Positions 21,677 through 31,906 of a DNA stretch of 64,000 bases are shown here, one piece after another. The DNA comes from Madurella fahalii (taxonomy: Eukaryota > Ascomycota > Sordariomycetes > Sordariales). Both the position numbers and the translations under genes were made by a program. The first letter of the stretch is position 1. Every line of letters starts with the position of its first letter. Location: assembly GCA_029876055.1 (NCBI GenBank), contig CM056874.1:5952001-6016000 (forward strand). The letters run 5' to 3'. The notes under the pieces are model-generated. The model searched no databases, was not told the origin of the DNA, and saw nothing but the letters and a program-made list of their open reading frames with translations.

Positions 21677-22963
21677 TCAGGCCATACCCGCCATCTGCAG
21701 CAGGCGGTGGCCCGCTTTGAGGTTAGCATACTCGTATGCCTTAGACTCGGGCGGGAAAGTGCCGTTGGCAGCCCAGAGGTCGATGAGAGGCTGCATCGGC
21801 TCAAGCGCGGGCGGTTTGAGCATGTCCAGCGCCGTGGCCGTCAACACGAAGTGGCTGAAACAGCTGTTTAGCTGCTTCTCCAGGTTCAGGTGGTAGAACG
21901 GCTCGGTAAAGTGCGCCCAGTAGAGGTGGGCATAAACCCGGAACATCTGCAGGAAAATGGTCTGGCAGATGCTGGAGAACTCCTTGGGGAACCCGCTTCG
22001 TTTGCCGATCCACTCGTCCGGCCCGCTCAGGAGTCCTGTGCTGGCGATGTTGGCGTTAGGGGAGAAGGAGACACCGGAGGGTTCCGTGGGGAAGATCTTG
22101 GTATCGTCGATCTTGCCCGAAATCCACCTCTGCATCAGGGCGATGTACTCGATTGCTGGTAGCTCAATTGGCTCGAAACGGTTATTAAGCCACGTGTACG
22201 AGTGGTTTCTGTGCCGGAGTCAGCTCAGGCAACTGCAAGATTAGACGACTCCTTACGATCCCGCCGACATCTTGGGGCATGTGGTTGGGTTGCAGATGCG
22301 CTTCCCATCCTCCTCCTTCTCGTAGATGACCCGGACAAAGTTCCAGAGGTTACGGTAGTGCTCAACCACTAACAGTGCTCGTCAGCGACCGAAAATAAAC
22401 AAGTGAAGGCGGAATATGGTTACCATGATGTGCCACCCATTCGCCCTGCTCGACCGTCTTTGGCCTAGCACTCAGCGTCATGAAATTTCCCTTCACAATG
22501 TGCTTTGCAAAGGCAGGGTTTAGCCACAAGGGCAATGGCCTTGGGAGGTGATACGAGTTCAAGATGTCGTCGCCGGTGCCGGTCATGATACTCTGGGAAA
22601 GCGACGGGGATGCGGGCAGAGGCGGGAGCTTGGATGACAGGTTGGCTGAACTCTGGCTTCTCTGAGAGAGGCCGCCGGGCGAGTTGAGACGGCCATCATC
22701 CGACACGGGAGAAATTGGGCTCCTGGTACTTCCGGGCTTGTTTGAGGTTCCCCTCAACCGGGCGTTACTGGAAGGACCGTCAGCATCACGGTTATATTAC
22801 CGAGGGTAGAGCTAGGCGCGAGCATAGGTGTGCACTCTATTTTTGGTGACGCCCAACTGCCCACCATGTTCTATATTTCAAGACCATCCGCAATCCGTGC
22901 GCGAATAATACGGCCATCCAAAGAGAATCATGCCACTTACATCCCAGAAAAGAGGTTGGACAT
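21677..22963 (-). CDS. MOB-family NDR/LATS kinase activator (MOB2-like)
   Basis: Four exons (22963-22941, 22767-22424, 22368-22257, 22208-21677) encode 336 residues. MOB proteins bind and activate NDR-type kinases (Cbk1/COT1 or Dbf2) in polarity and septation. The core includes EQGEWVAHH, HYRNLWNFVRVIYE and PKMSAGSNHSYTW. The MOB zinc site is complete: Cys148 and Cys153, plus His254 and His259 in RVYAHLYWAHF. The N-terminus (about 75 residues, MSNLFSGINARLRG then Ser/Pro-rich) is probably disordered, and Ser-Pro pairs could be phosphorylated. An insert of about 25 residues precedes the KRSGFPKEF helix. I favour MOB2 over MOB1 or MOB3/phocein from general resemblance, with limited certainty on the subfamily. 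Confidence 0.85.
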
Positions 22964-23442
22964 CGTGGCTTATCCAGGGAGGCTGGTCGGAATGGCTTGA
23001 CCGAAGTAATGTGGGGTATCTCCTGCAACGCAAACGAAGGCAACAATGCACAAATTAGGAAGTCGACGCCAATAAGACCCAAGTTAAGCCGCAACCGATT
23101 TAATTCAGTCCAGCGCAGTCGCAATTTGTAGTTGCATTTCCAATGCAACCAGCGTCGATATAAGTGAAAAAGGGGGAAGGAATGGTGGGGCCGTCTGAAA
23201 CAGACCGCAACCGTTGAGCCAATAAGCGTTCGCCGAGAAATTCAGGATCACCTACCAGTGCACGTGCTGTCGCGTGCATCTCGTGAATTGTTGTCTGCCC
23301 CACATTCCCCACACCGTTGTGATGCAGCTGTGCGTCCACATGCTGCGCGTAATGCAGAGGCGCATTGTCTGACGGGATTCCCGCCGACCAGGCAGCACTG
23401 ACGGTTGCTCTCAGCCACCAAGCCGGGCAGGCGTGCTCTAAA
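22964..23442. other. Divergent promoter region, MOB / BRCT gene
   Basis: About 480 bp between the two starts. No distinct element is recognised. Confidence 0.5.
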
Positions 23443-24612
23443 ATGCCAGCTATCTCTCGTAGAGCTCGGCCTTCCGTGGCCGGACCGAGCCAGTCTTTAC
23501 TTCGTCAAACTATTTCCAGTTCACTCCCGTCACTTCAATTTGGAGCTCAGAAACAAATGACCTCTCCGTCGTTCGATGAGAAGGTTGCATTCTTTAATGC
23601 GCTAGATGCTCTGGACAACGATGAAGACGAGGAGCTTGACGACGAGGAGCGAGAACACCGAGACAAATGCCGCGCCTTTTTTAATTCAGAGAAGCGATCT
23701 AGTATAGTCGAGGAGAGAGCACCTTCTCAGCTCCGTCGGACAACTTCGATGCCCGCCCCAGACGCAGTTACGCCCGGCTCCTGTGTCATTGCCACTCCCG
23801 CTGCCACATTGGCCGTCAGGAGAGATGAGCCTGTAGCTGACGCCACTTCGTTGGTGATCGAAGAGACGCCGGTGCCAGAGACTGTGCGCCCACTACTCTC
23901 AACTCTCAGGAGAAGCACAACACTCCCGCTGCCTCCTACTTCCTCCGCAGTTGATCAGTCTCCATCAGCGAGCTCCGCCTTGAGGAAGCGGAAGCGTCAG
24001 TCATCGACGAAAACAATGCCCCAAGCACCCCAGATATTCCGGGGCCTCTCTTTCTATTACATTCCGAATAATGACGTCGCACCCGCAAGAAAGCTCCGCA
24101 TCGCAAAGGCGCAGGAGTTTGGCGCCCAATGGGTTCGGAGCCTGGATTATGCAAGTCATGTCATTGTTGACCAGAACTTGACATACAACGACATCAAGGA
24201 TATCCTTGGCTCAGCTGCGGCAGACTCTCTGGTGGTTGTCAATGAGGAGTACCCGATCGACTCTATAGCGTTCCGAACACTGCTCAACCCAGACCAGAAT
24301 CGATACAAAGTCCCCGGTCGCCCCACTCAAACTCAAGCAACCGCCCCTGAGGAGGACCAGCCTGTGCCGTCACATAGCTTAGACCGCTCATTGCAGGTCA
24401 AAGAACCTCGGACATCCAGAAGACGGGAGAGTAACCGTTCTGGACGTACAAAGGCCGGCAGCGAGCAGCCATCTGTCCAGAGGGAAATCATGGGTGTAAA
24501 GGAAGGCATAGAGAACCCGAATTTGCCAAAGGGAGATCTTCGCCCGGCCCGTAGAGCCAGCTCCACTAGTCTGACCACGGAGCACGGGAAGTCTGGGGGT
24601 AAATCATGTTGA
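23443..24612 (+). CDS. BRCT protein resembling the N-terminus of a family X DNA polymerase
   Basis: One exon of 389 residues from the first ATG at 23443. Residues about 45-85 form an acidic DE-rich segment (FDEKVAFFNALDAL then DNDEDEEL). A basic RKRKRQ near residue 182 could be a nuclear signal. A BRCT domain spans about 198-293, beginning IFRGLSFYYIPNNDVAPA, with the Trp-containing AQWVRSLDYASHVIVD core. This arrangement matches the N-terminal part of fungal Pol4/Pol lambda-mu-like enzymes used in end joining. However, only about 95 low-complexity residues follow before the stop, and none of the HhH, palm or thumb regions of Pol X is found downstream. It is either a BRCT-only adaptor or a truncated polymerase gene. 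BRCT is likely; Pol X ancestry is inference. Confidence 0.65.
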   Translation: MPAISRRARPSVAGPSQSLLRQTISSSLPSLQFGAQKQMTSPSFDEKVAFFNALDALDNDEDEELDDEEREHRDKCRAFFNSEKRSSIVEERAPSQLRRTTSMPAPDAVTPGSCVIATPAATLAVRRDEPVADATSLVIEETPVPETVRPLLSTLRRSTTLPLPPTSSAVDQSPSASSALRKRKRQSSTKTMPQAPQIFRGLSFYYIPNNDVAPARKLRIAKAQEFGAQWVRSLDYASHVIVDQNLTYNDIKDILGSAAADSLVVVNEEYPIDSIAFRTLLNPDQNRYKVPGRPTQTQATAPEEDQPVPSHSLDRSLQVKEPRTSRRRESNRSGRTKAGSEQPSVQREIMGVKEGIENPNLPKGDLRPARRASSTSLTTEHGKSGGKSC

Positions 24613-26007
24613 CAATGTGGTTTTGGAAGGATCCACGGTGGCGGACGGTGTTGTGCAGGCGAGCAGACAAGGGTAGCCGAACAAGACGGGTTTGGTAGTG
24701 CAAAACAGGCCGGATAGGAGTCAAAGTCGAAATGGCAGAAAGAGCTTTGTCTGGCGTTGGTTACGGTCAGGGCCGCCCACGTCGGGGCTGCCGTATTACG
24801 CGAGTCGCAAGTCACCGGAGGATCGGTCGAGATTCGGCGCCGTAGAGATGGAAGATGCCAGGCAACGGCCTATTGATATCTTGAAGTGGGCGAATCGTGA
24901 GATACCCCACCTATAAATGTCTAACTCTGGAGATGCCCTTCACTACGCCCTTTCTTGAGTATGGTTGAAGCGAAACCTCGGCGTTCAGGACTCACCAACC
25001 TCTTGATTCTGCCGCTGCAATCAATCTCCACCACGGGGTGTTTAGGAACGGTCCCGCACATCAATCAAGCATTGCTCAATCGTGAGGTAGACAGTGCCTT
25101 GCCTTTCTGCCGGTTAACTCGGAAATTGCGGGGTATCCACTCCAAAAGAATTTGCAAAGAGTGCATTTGCATTTCCAGCGACAGTTCTGTTGGTATCGGG
25201 ACTGTCTACCGGGATACGATGCAGACTGGCCAAGCATTGACTTACTTGACGTTGACATTTCGGGTGTTCGTTCGGTGTCGATCAGCGCACTACACGTGTA
25301 CTACGTGTGGTACTTCACATCCCTACTGCGTGACCAACCACGCTGCTGGTTGGATCGGCAACCAGATGGCCGCCTTCCTGCATGTTAAAAATCCAATTGG
25401 GCAATCGCTGGCAGGTGGAGTCTTGGCTGACGGAACTGACAGTGGGGTAGCGAAGCAGGAGCTCCCTGTCGAACTTTCCCTCTTTCACTATCCGATTCCG
25501 GGCATCTCTTGACAATAGAATTATCGGCATATCCCCATGTTATGGGCAAAGTCGATTACCGCGCGGGATCGCCTGGCATGCTGCGACCTACTATGTACAC
25601 GTAATAAGAACCTGGAGATCGTCCCTGCCAGCAAACCTCTTGGTGGTGGGAACAACATGCTGTGGGTCTCCGCGGCTTGGCCCGAACTTCCTGCACTTGA
25701 TGCCCAATCATCCGTCGAGTGGGTATCTTGCCGAGCTATCGAACCAATGATTCACTGCATCAGGTTTTAAGCTCAAGTGACCTTTGACGGGGTACGGAGG
25801 TACCAGTATCAAACCGGGACATCGTGCCTGAGTAGCTTCCCTTGGCTCCCTTCTCAAAACAGAAGGTTTCCCCAGCGTTTGTTGCTGGGCCGAAACACTC
25901 ATCTTTTCTCCAGCTTCGCCCTTCCGCAATCAACTTTTGTCGAGTTTTACATCCATTTTTTTGTGCATCAAGTCTACTCCCCTCAACAGGCTTAAACAAG
26001 TTTTATC
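24613..26007. other. Long intergenic region downstream of the BRCT gene
   Basis: About 1.4 kb. Open frames at 24692-24916 and 24955-25512 (plus) show no recognisable domain and no polymerase motif. It contains a perfect palindrome TACACGTGTA (25291-25300) with an E-box core. The GPI-protein promoter must be at the right end. Confidence 0.5.
25291..25300. promoter_or_regulatory. Palindromic E-box TACACGTGTA
   Basis: A perfect 10-bp palindrome with a CACGTG core, the site type bound by bHLH factors. It lies about 700 bp upstream of the GPI-protein gene; function is inferred only from the motif. Confidence 0.35.
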
Positions 26008-26838
26008 ATGCGCTTTCTTCTCCCCACGCTCTCGGCAGCGTTCGCGCTCGCCGCTGCGCAAAGCCGTACGTTCCGGAATCCCGCGGGCAAAGCGCCTAAC
26101 TGACACCACTGTTCAGAGAACATCACCGTCAATCCGGGCACTGTCGACCCGGGCACTAGGGGTATGGATTCTACGCTTCGCAACGCGCTGGCGGGACTGA
26201 CGATGGGATAGCCGGCTGGTGCGGCGCTCAGTTCAACACCTGCCGCATGCTCTGCGCAAATTCACTAACGGCTAATACCTGCGATTCGGTATGCCTTAAA
26301 GTTGCTTGTTGTGGTCAGCTCACGACGGCGACTGTCTAACTGCAACGTGATAGGACACACTGGAGTACGATTGCAGATGCTCCAACGGTTCCGCCCCTGG
26401 CTTGCAGTACTACATCCAGACCATGCCGACTGTGAGTTTTGTGGCGCCGTGGGATTCCGCTAGAGTTCCGCTCGACGTGTCGCGGCTTGGCTAACCTTAT
26501 AGTTCATCTGCGAGCGAGCCTTCTCTGACTGCATCGCGGCCAACACGGCCAGCGCCCAGGCGCAGGAAGAATGCGAGACAAACATCAGGTCTCAGTGCGG
26601 CACGCTTGACCCCGCCGAAGCCCAGACTGGCGGTGGTGGCCAGACTGGCGGGGATGACTCGAGCGAGGATTCCACTAGCACTGGTGCCTCAAGCTCTGCC
26701 ACACAACCCCCAGCTGCTGGCTCTGATTCCACTCCTAGCACGTCCACTTCTGCTGGCGTTGCTGCGCCGACCAATGCTGCCTACCTCGGAAACGGCATCG
26801 CCGTGGTCGCTGCCGGCGTCTTCGCTGCTCTGCTCTAA
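26008..26838 (+). CDS. Small cysteine-rich secreted GPI-anchored protein (DUF7707-like)
   Basis: Five exons (26008-26065, 26117-26161, 26212-26288, 26354-26431, 26503-26838) give 197 residues. The signal peptide is MRFLLPTLSAAFALAAAQS. The mature domain carries spaced cysteines: GWCGAQFNTCRMLC, NTCDSDTLEYDCRCSNG, TFICERAFSDCIAAN and ECETNIRSQC. This pattern, with an intron between almost every segment, fits the fungal DUF7707 family. A Gly/Ser/Thr-rich spacer then leads to a hydrophobic tail (GIAVVAAGVFAALL) typical of GPI addition. The protein should sit on the plasma membrane or wall. Its function is unknown. Each intron is 50-72 nt with GT-AG ends, and all phases agree. Confidence 0.85.
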
Positions 26839-27502
26839 GGGCACTGGGGGCGCAGGCTCGAAATATTCTAGCCGACATTACACAGCATAGGCTATTCAAT
26901 CGTCGCGCGAGAGCGTCACGGCGTTGATCGTTACTTCTTCTTCTTTGTATTTGATTTGACGCCCCGGTTTCCTCTGGACAGGCCCTTTTTTTTGGTATCA
27001 GCTACCTGCTGGGACAATTCTCGCGTCGGATTCGGCGCCGCAGTACGACCGAGACTTTAATGCGCACGAGACGACGATGGCCCCGGATGACGATATCGTA
27101 CGAAGGATGATGGGCGGTGCGTTGTTGCAGGTGTATATTGATCGAGGGACACGTTGAGATGGTCCTGTGAGACATTGCGTTGAGAAGTAGTGAAGAGAGT
27201 TCTATATCCATTTGTTTCTCTTTCAGGTTTGCACCTTCCATACTTTCTCAAGATCGCAAACGTGACGGACACTGAAGGGCCGGAACCAAACAGTGACCCC
27301 GAAATGGCTTGTTCCGATTGTGTCAGGACAATGCTGCTTTGTCTCTTTGTCCTTTGTCCCATTCTTTGTCCCGAATACAAGTCGCCCGAGTATATTACAG
27401 TTTCCGAATCGATCTGACTTTCTTATCAAGGTAAGTCGGACGCCTAGTATTTGCTGCTGTCGTCTTTTCAACAGCACCATTCGACTCTCCTATTACAGCG
27501 CG
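26839..27502. other. Intergenic with a 5'-UTR intron of the next gene
   Basis: About 660 bp without a recognised coding gene. At 27431-27498 a strong GTAAGT donor and TTACAG acceptor lie just before the next ATG and probably form a leader intron. Confidence 0.5.
27431..27498 (+). other. Probable 5'-UTR intron
   Basis: Donor GTAAGT at 27431 and acceptor TTACAG ending at 27498 frame a 68-nt segment just upstream of the F-box-like start. Size and ends match other introns here. Confidence 0.5.
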
Positions 27503-28756
27503 ATGGGCCTCAACACCACCATGGACGCCGCAACTTCCAGCTCTACCGCCAAGTTATCGAGCCTTCCTCCGGAGCTCGTCACCAAGGTCCTACTCCAATC
27601 GGTCTCGGAAACCCCAACCTGCGTATTCGCCCTCCTCTGCCCAGAATGGAACGTCTGCGAGCGCAAATACACTGCTCTTGAGAAGATCCTGCGTTCCACC
27701 CGCGTCGATACGTATACCCTCCCCTCGCATCCTGGAGAGAAAGGGCACATCTCGACGACCTTTGAGCACGGGCAGCACGACCACATCCGTTTTCCCCTGA
27801 TGCGCGACCCGCGATACGTCAATGGTGAGGCCCTGTCGGGGTTCTACCACCGCGAGATGGTCCGCGCGTGGACCGGCGAGTGCGCCATTGTCGTCGGGCA
27901 GGAGCTGTCGCACGTCGGCCGGCTGTGGAGGGCGATGCCGCGGGAGGAGGTTGAGGAGCTGCTCATCCTGAGGGAGCGGCGGAACTTGGGCCTGCTGCCG
28001 TTTGTGGACGACTACTTCTTGGACGGGCCGGTGGATGGGGAGGTGGTTCATCCGGCTGGGCCAGGGGAGCTGAGGAATGTCACGGTCTGTTCGATCGACG
28101 GGAGGGAAAAGGATGTTTTGCCGCAGGTGGGGACTTCTTCTTCCTCTCTAAGTCATGTGCGGGGAGAGGAGGGCGAGGAGGAACCGAAGTACCTGTTTCA
28201 GCGGATCCGGCATCTGGTGCTCAACACCGTGCCCGGGTTGGCGCAGTTGGAGCCTTGGGATGCTGGGGTCATGTCGCCGACGAGGCCGATCAACCAGGTG
28301 CACAATCTAGAGACGGTCCGAGACCGGATACGTTTTGAGCGTAAAGCGAACTTCTGCTTAAGATGGAAGGCTCTGGAGCGGCTCGAGTCCCTGTTCCTTG
28401 ACTTGAGAGGCCTCACGTACCTTCATAAGGAGTACCTCAGCCTGCAAGAAGTGGGAGAGCTGGCGCTATCGCTGCAGGGTATGGGACTGAAGTTGTTGGT
28501 GATTGCTGGGCTGAGGTCGTGGCTGTTCTATCCCGGCCCGCAACCGGCGGATATCTCAGAGGTAGGGGGAGGGATCTGGGAGGCGGAGCAGAAAGTGTGG
28601 ATTGACGACAGGAAAATAGGGTGGGTAAATTGGTGGCGGACGTTTACTGGAGCTTTACAGCCTGGAGGCCGGCTTATTTTGGTTGACAAGCAGAATGGTG
28701 GCGCAGAGTTCAAGCTGGTACGGCGGGATCCCCCAATGGAGACACTGAATTATTAG
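27503..28756 (+). CDS. F-box-like protein of unknown function
   Basis: An uninterrupted frame of 417 residues from the ATG at 27503; a probable leader intron (27431-27498) ends five bases earlier. The open frame runs further upstream, but that part overlaps the intron signals. Near the N-terminus the segment LSSLPPELVTKVLLQSV resembles an F-box, the motif that recruits substrates to SCF ubiquitin ligases. The rest (YLFQRIRHLVLNTV, LERLESLFLDLRGL, LKLLVIAGLRSW) resembles the leucine-containing C-terminal parts of fungal F-box proteins, without clear repeats. No catalytic motif is seen. The second ATG (codon 7) is an alternative start. The gene is likely real because the frame is long and codon use is uniform. 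Confidence 0.7.
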   Translation: MGLNTTMDAATSSSTAKLSSLPPELVTKVLLQSVSETPTCVFALLCPEWNVCERKYTALEKILRSTRVDTYTLPSHPGEKGHISTTFEHGQHDHIRFPLMRDPRYVNGEALSGFYHREMVRAWTGECAIVVGQELSHVGRLWRAMPREEVEELLILRERRNLGLLPFVDDYFLDGPVDGEVVHPAGPGELRNVTVCSIDGREKDVLPQVGTSSSSLSHVRGEEGEEEPKYLFQRIRHLVLNTVPGLAQLEPWDAGVMSPTRPINQVHNLETVRDRIRFERKANFCLRWKALERLESLFLDLRGLTYLHKEYLSLQEVGELALSLQGMGLKLLVIAGLRSWLFYPGPQPADISEVGGGIWEAEQKVWIDDRKIGWVNWWRTFTGALQPGGRLILVDKQNGGAEFKLVRRDPPMETLNY

Positions 28757-29563
28757 ATGGTAATCCGGTCTTAGTATATGGCAATTTTCTTTCCACTTTT
28801 CTTTTTGTTATTTGCTGTCTTACAGAGCTAGTAGAAATACATAAGTTGAGAAGATGCCCTTGTGTAAAGGCTAAATAGCAGGTTTGCCCTAGGTAAGGTA
28901 GTCATTTGTCGAAAACTGAGAACCAAATACCAAACTTGAACGGAGGAAAATTGCCCTTTTTGAACAAACCCAATTCCACACCTTCTTGCTACTCTAGCAG
29001 GGCGGCCAATCACGAACACAATCAACCTGGCCACCCTGCAGGCGGTCTGAGTGGTGTGGGGAGCTTTCGCTGGCCGCGAAGCTGCAGTTAGGTTCTGGGC
29101 AGTGTGGGTTCTTTTGCCTCACAACCCTTTGACACGACCGTCTCCAGCAAGTCCGGCAAGGCATTTGGGGGGTGATTGGTCGATCATGGCGATGGATGTG
29201 CTGGCATCAAAGCCATGGTCGTCTTGCGACCGCCATTTGAGCGCCAGTTCACTGGGCACTGTTGTTAGCTCCACACTGTTCGACCGCTTCGGTTGAGGGC
29301 TGTCGGCCAGGAGCTGTGCGAGGATGCAGCTGCTCTCCTCGCCGTCCCGAGCCCCGGAGCTCTTCAATCTGTACATTACCTACACATGCATCGAGCATGC
29401 AGGCTGACAGCCTCGCCACCATTGTCGAAACACTTTTCTTTTCCCCAGAGTCCTGTACCACTTTTGCAGCCTTCTCCATTCTCTTTAACGTCACTTCTCT
29501 CGGCTTCGACATCACCCACCTTTCCGAGCCTTGTCATGGAAGGAAACTTTATGCCAGGCGACA
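28757..29563. other. Intergenic between F-box-like and RBR ligase genes
   Basis: About 800 bp. The open frame at 29262-30116 (plus) runs mostly over the RBR coding exon in another phase and is regarded as a shadow. No clear element is recognised. Confidence 0.5.
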
Positions 29564-31906
29564 ATGGCACACGGCCGCCGAAACAGCAGCAGTAGTAGAC
29601 GCCCCGCGAGCATACTCGAATGGTTCGCCTCGCCCACTGCGCCCCGACGCAGAAATTCTCGACACGTGCCTCAACGAGACAAGTCACGGGATCACGGGGG
29701 TCAAACCGACGCTGCCGGCACGGGTGCAAGGCCCCCAGCAAAACCGTCCGAGAGAGTGCGAGTCGAGTTCAAGGCCCTCGATGACCGGTACCTCGATCTC
29801 ACTCTCGCGGTCAAGAATGGCTGCCTTGCATCCCGCGTCGAGCCCTATATCAAGCGCTACTACACAGCGCGAAACTGGCCGCTCGCTGAAACTGCATTCT
29901 TCCAGCTTTACGATCCCAAAGGCCGACAGTTTTCACCTGACGACAAGCTCACCGACGAGACTCCATCAATATGGTACCGTGTGTCCAGGTCTCAAGAGAG
30001 CTCCGAGGACTGGAAGCTCTCTCACTGGCAGGACCGGAGTGATGCTCCCCTCCACGACTCGCTCGCGAGCACCATGGTCGAGGCCATCAACGCAGGAGCC
30101 ACGGTTGGGCAGTTGAGGCAAAAGGTTGCCGAGTGCATGGGCATCCAAGACGCAAACAGAATCGTCCTTGTCGCTAGAGACGGCCTCCGGCGCGGCTCGC
30201 TGCAAGGAAATTGCTGGGAGGTCCGGCAGATCAAGACGTGGCTCTGTCGTTGGCTCTGTATCGACGTGAACCCCGAGGATCGTTATGTCGTGATTCGTGG
30301 ATTGAGGAGGGAATATCTTTATCACCCCAATGGCCGAACATGTAAAGGTTTCAGTGGGAAGGCCCTGCTAGAATACATGGATTCCCGCATATTCCGAGCA
30401 GTCCGCCAGCACGGGAGGAGCAAGCTCAGGGCATCCGAGCTTAAACTCAGTCTCAATGGTAGCCCCATTGGCCGCTCGACACCGGTGAAATGGGGTGCCA
30501 CCTACGACTTTGAACTCTCGGAAGACGACGCCGAAACCTTCTCGCAGGAGGAATCATGGCTGCTGCCTCAAACCGAGACATGCAGTGCTTGTATCGAGGA
30601 CAAGAAGGTCACCGAGATGCCCACCAAGATTACGCAGCGCTGCCAACATGAAGCCACCATGTGCAGGGACTGTCTGAAGCAGTGGCTAGAAGCAGGCGTC
30701 GCGGATGGCACGTGGGACAGACTCAAATGTCCAGACTGTTCGGAACTTCTTAGCCACCAGGATGTGAAGCGGAACGTGTCCAAGGAGACATTTGACCGTT
30801 ACGACGCCTGGATGCTGCGGGCTGCCCTGAAAGAAATAGAAAGTACGTAAATCGGGCCCGTTTACCACCCTTAATGGCTATTTAAGAGTCGAGGGATAAG
30901 AGCAATACTTCCCGAGGCGGAAGTGGTTGCTCTGAAGATGGCCCCCTCGAAAACAGAAGCACCATAACTAACCATTGTTCGACAGACTTCCACTTCTGTC
31001 TATCCGCGGGATGCGAATCCGGCCAGATATCCAAATGCACTGAATTCAAATGCCTCGCCTGCAAGGCGAGACACTGCGTCAAACACAACATCCCCTGGCA
31101 TACCGGGGAAACCTGCGAAGAATACGACCGGAGAAACCGCCAACGTAGGAAGGACGAGAAGGCTTCCGAAGACGAAATCAAGAAAACGACCAAAACATGC
31201 CCAAAATGCAACAAGGCCATCCACAAATGGACTGGTTGCAATCACATCACATGTAAGTCTTCCCGGTTCCTTCCACCACAATTATACCCACCGTTAATTA
31301 ACCCCCTTCTTTCAAGGCGTCTGTTCGCACGAGTTCTGCTACGTCTGCCTCGCCCCGTACGAGCGTAACCGCCACGACTTCCTCTTCTGCCGGCACACTC
31401 CGCAGTGCACCGAGCCGCCCGACCCTGTCCTCGACGCGCTCGGCGAGCCCCCGCCTCGCGCGCCATGGGACCCCCGGCCGAACCGCCTGCGGATGCACAT
31501 GCCCAGGCCACCGCCTCACCTAGCCGGCGGCAACGGCAACGGAAACGGCATGCCTTGGGGTCCCGTGTTTTTCCCTCAGAACTTGCGCGCCGCCGCGCCC
31601 CGTCGTCGGGCCACTGTCCGCGGACGGGGTGCGTTTGCGGGAATGGGGCAGCAAGAGCAGCAGGGTCAGCAGGAGCCGCCTCCGCCTCCGCCTCCCCCTC
31701 CTCCGCCTCCCCCTCCTCCGCCTGTACCGCCGCCTCATATGGCGGGTACGCTGGAAGGGGAGCTGGAGACAGAGATGGGCGCAGAGGTAGGGGACGTTCC
31801 GGTTCCAGACCCCCTCAGGATTCTGAGACCGCCTATGGCCCCTCTGCGACCGACTCGTATCCAGACCGAGTATGTCTTCAGGGCCTGGGGAGGGCCGTTT
31901 GGTTAG
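29564..31906 (+). CDS. RBR-type E3 ubiquitin ligase
   Basis: Three exons (29564-30842, 30986-31252, 31317-31906) encode 711 residues. RBR ligases take ubiquitin from an E2 onto a RING2 cysteine and pass it to substrates. RING1 begins at about residue 340 (CSACIEDKK, later CRDC and CPDC). The IBR region follows with FHFCLSAGCESG, CLACKARHC and GETCEEY. RING2 starts TCPKCNKAIHKWTGCNHITC, where Cys511 is the predicted catalytic residue; its last Cys codon is split by the second intron and continues VCSHEFCYVC. Residues about 60-300 contain two ubiquitin-like stretches (for instance TVGQLRQKVAECMGI). After RING2 comes a Gly/Asn/Arg-rich tail and about 16 prolines near 636-655. Start at the first ATG of the frame. 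Substrate unknown. Confidence 0.9.
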
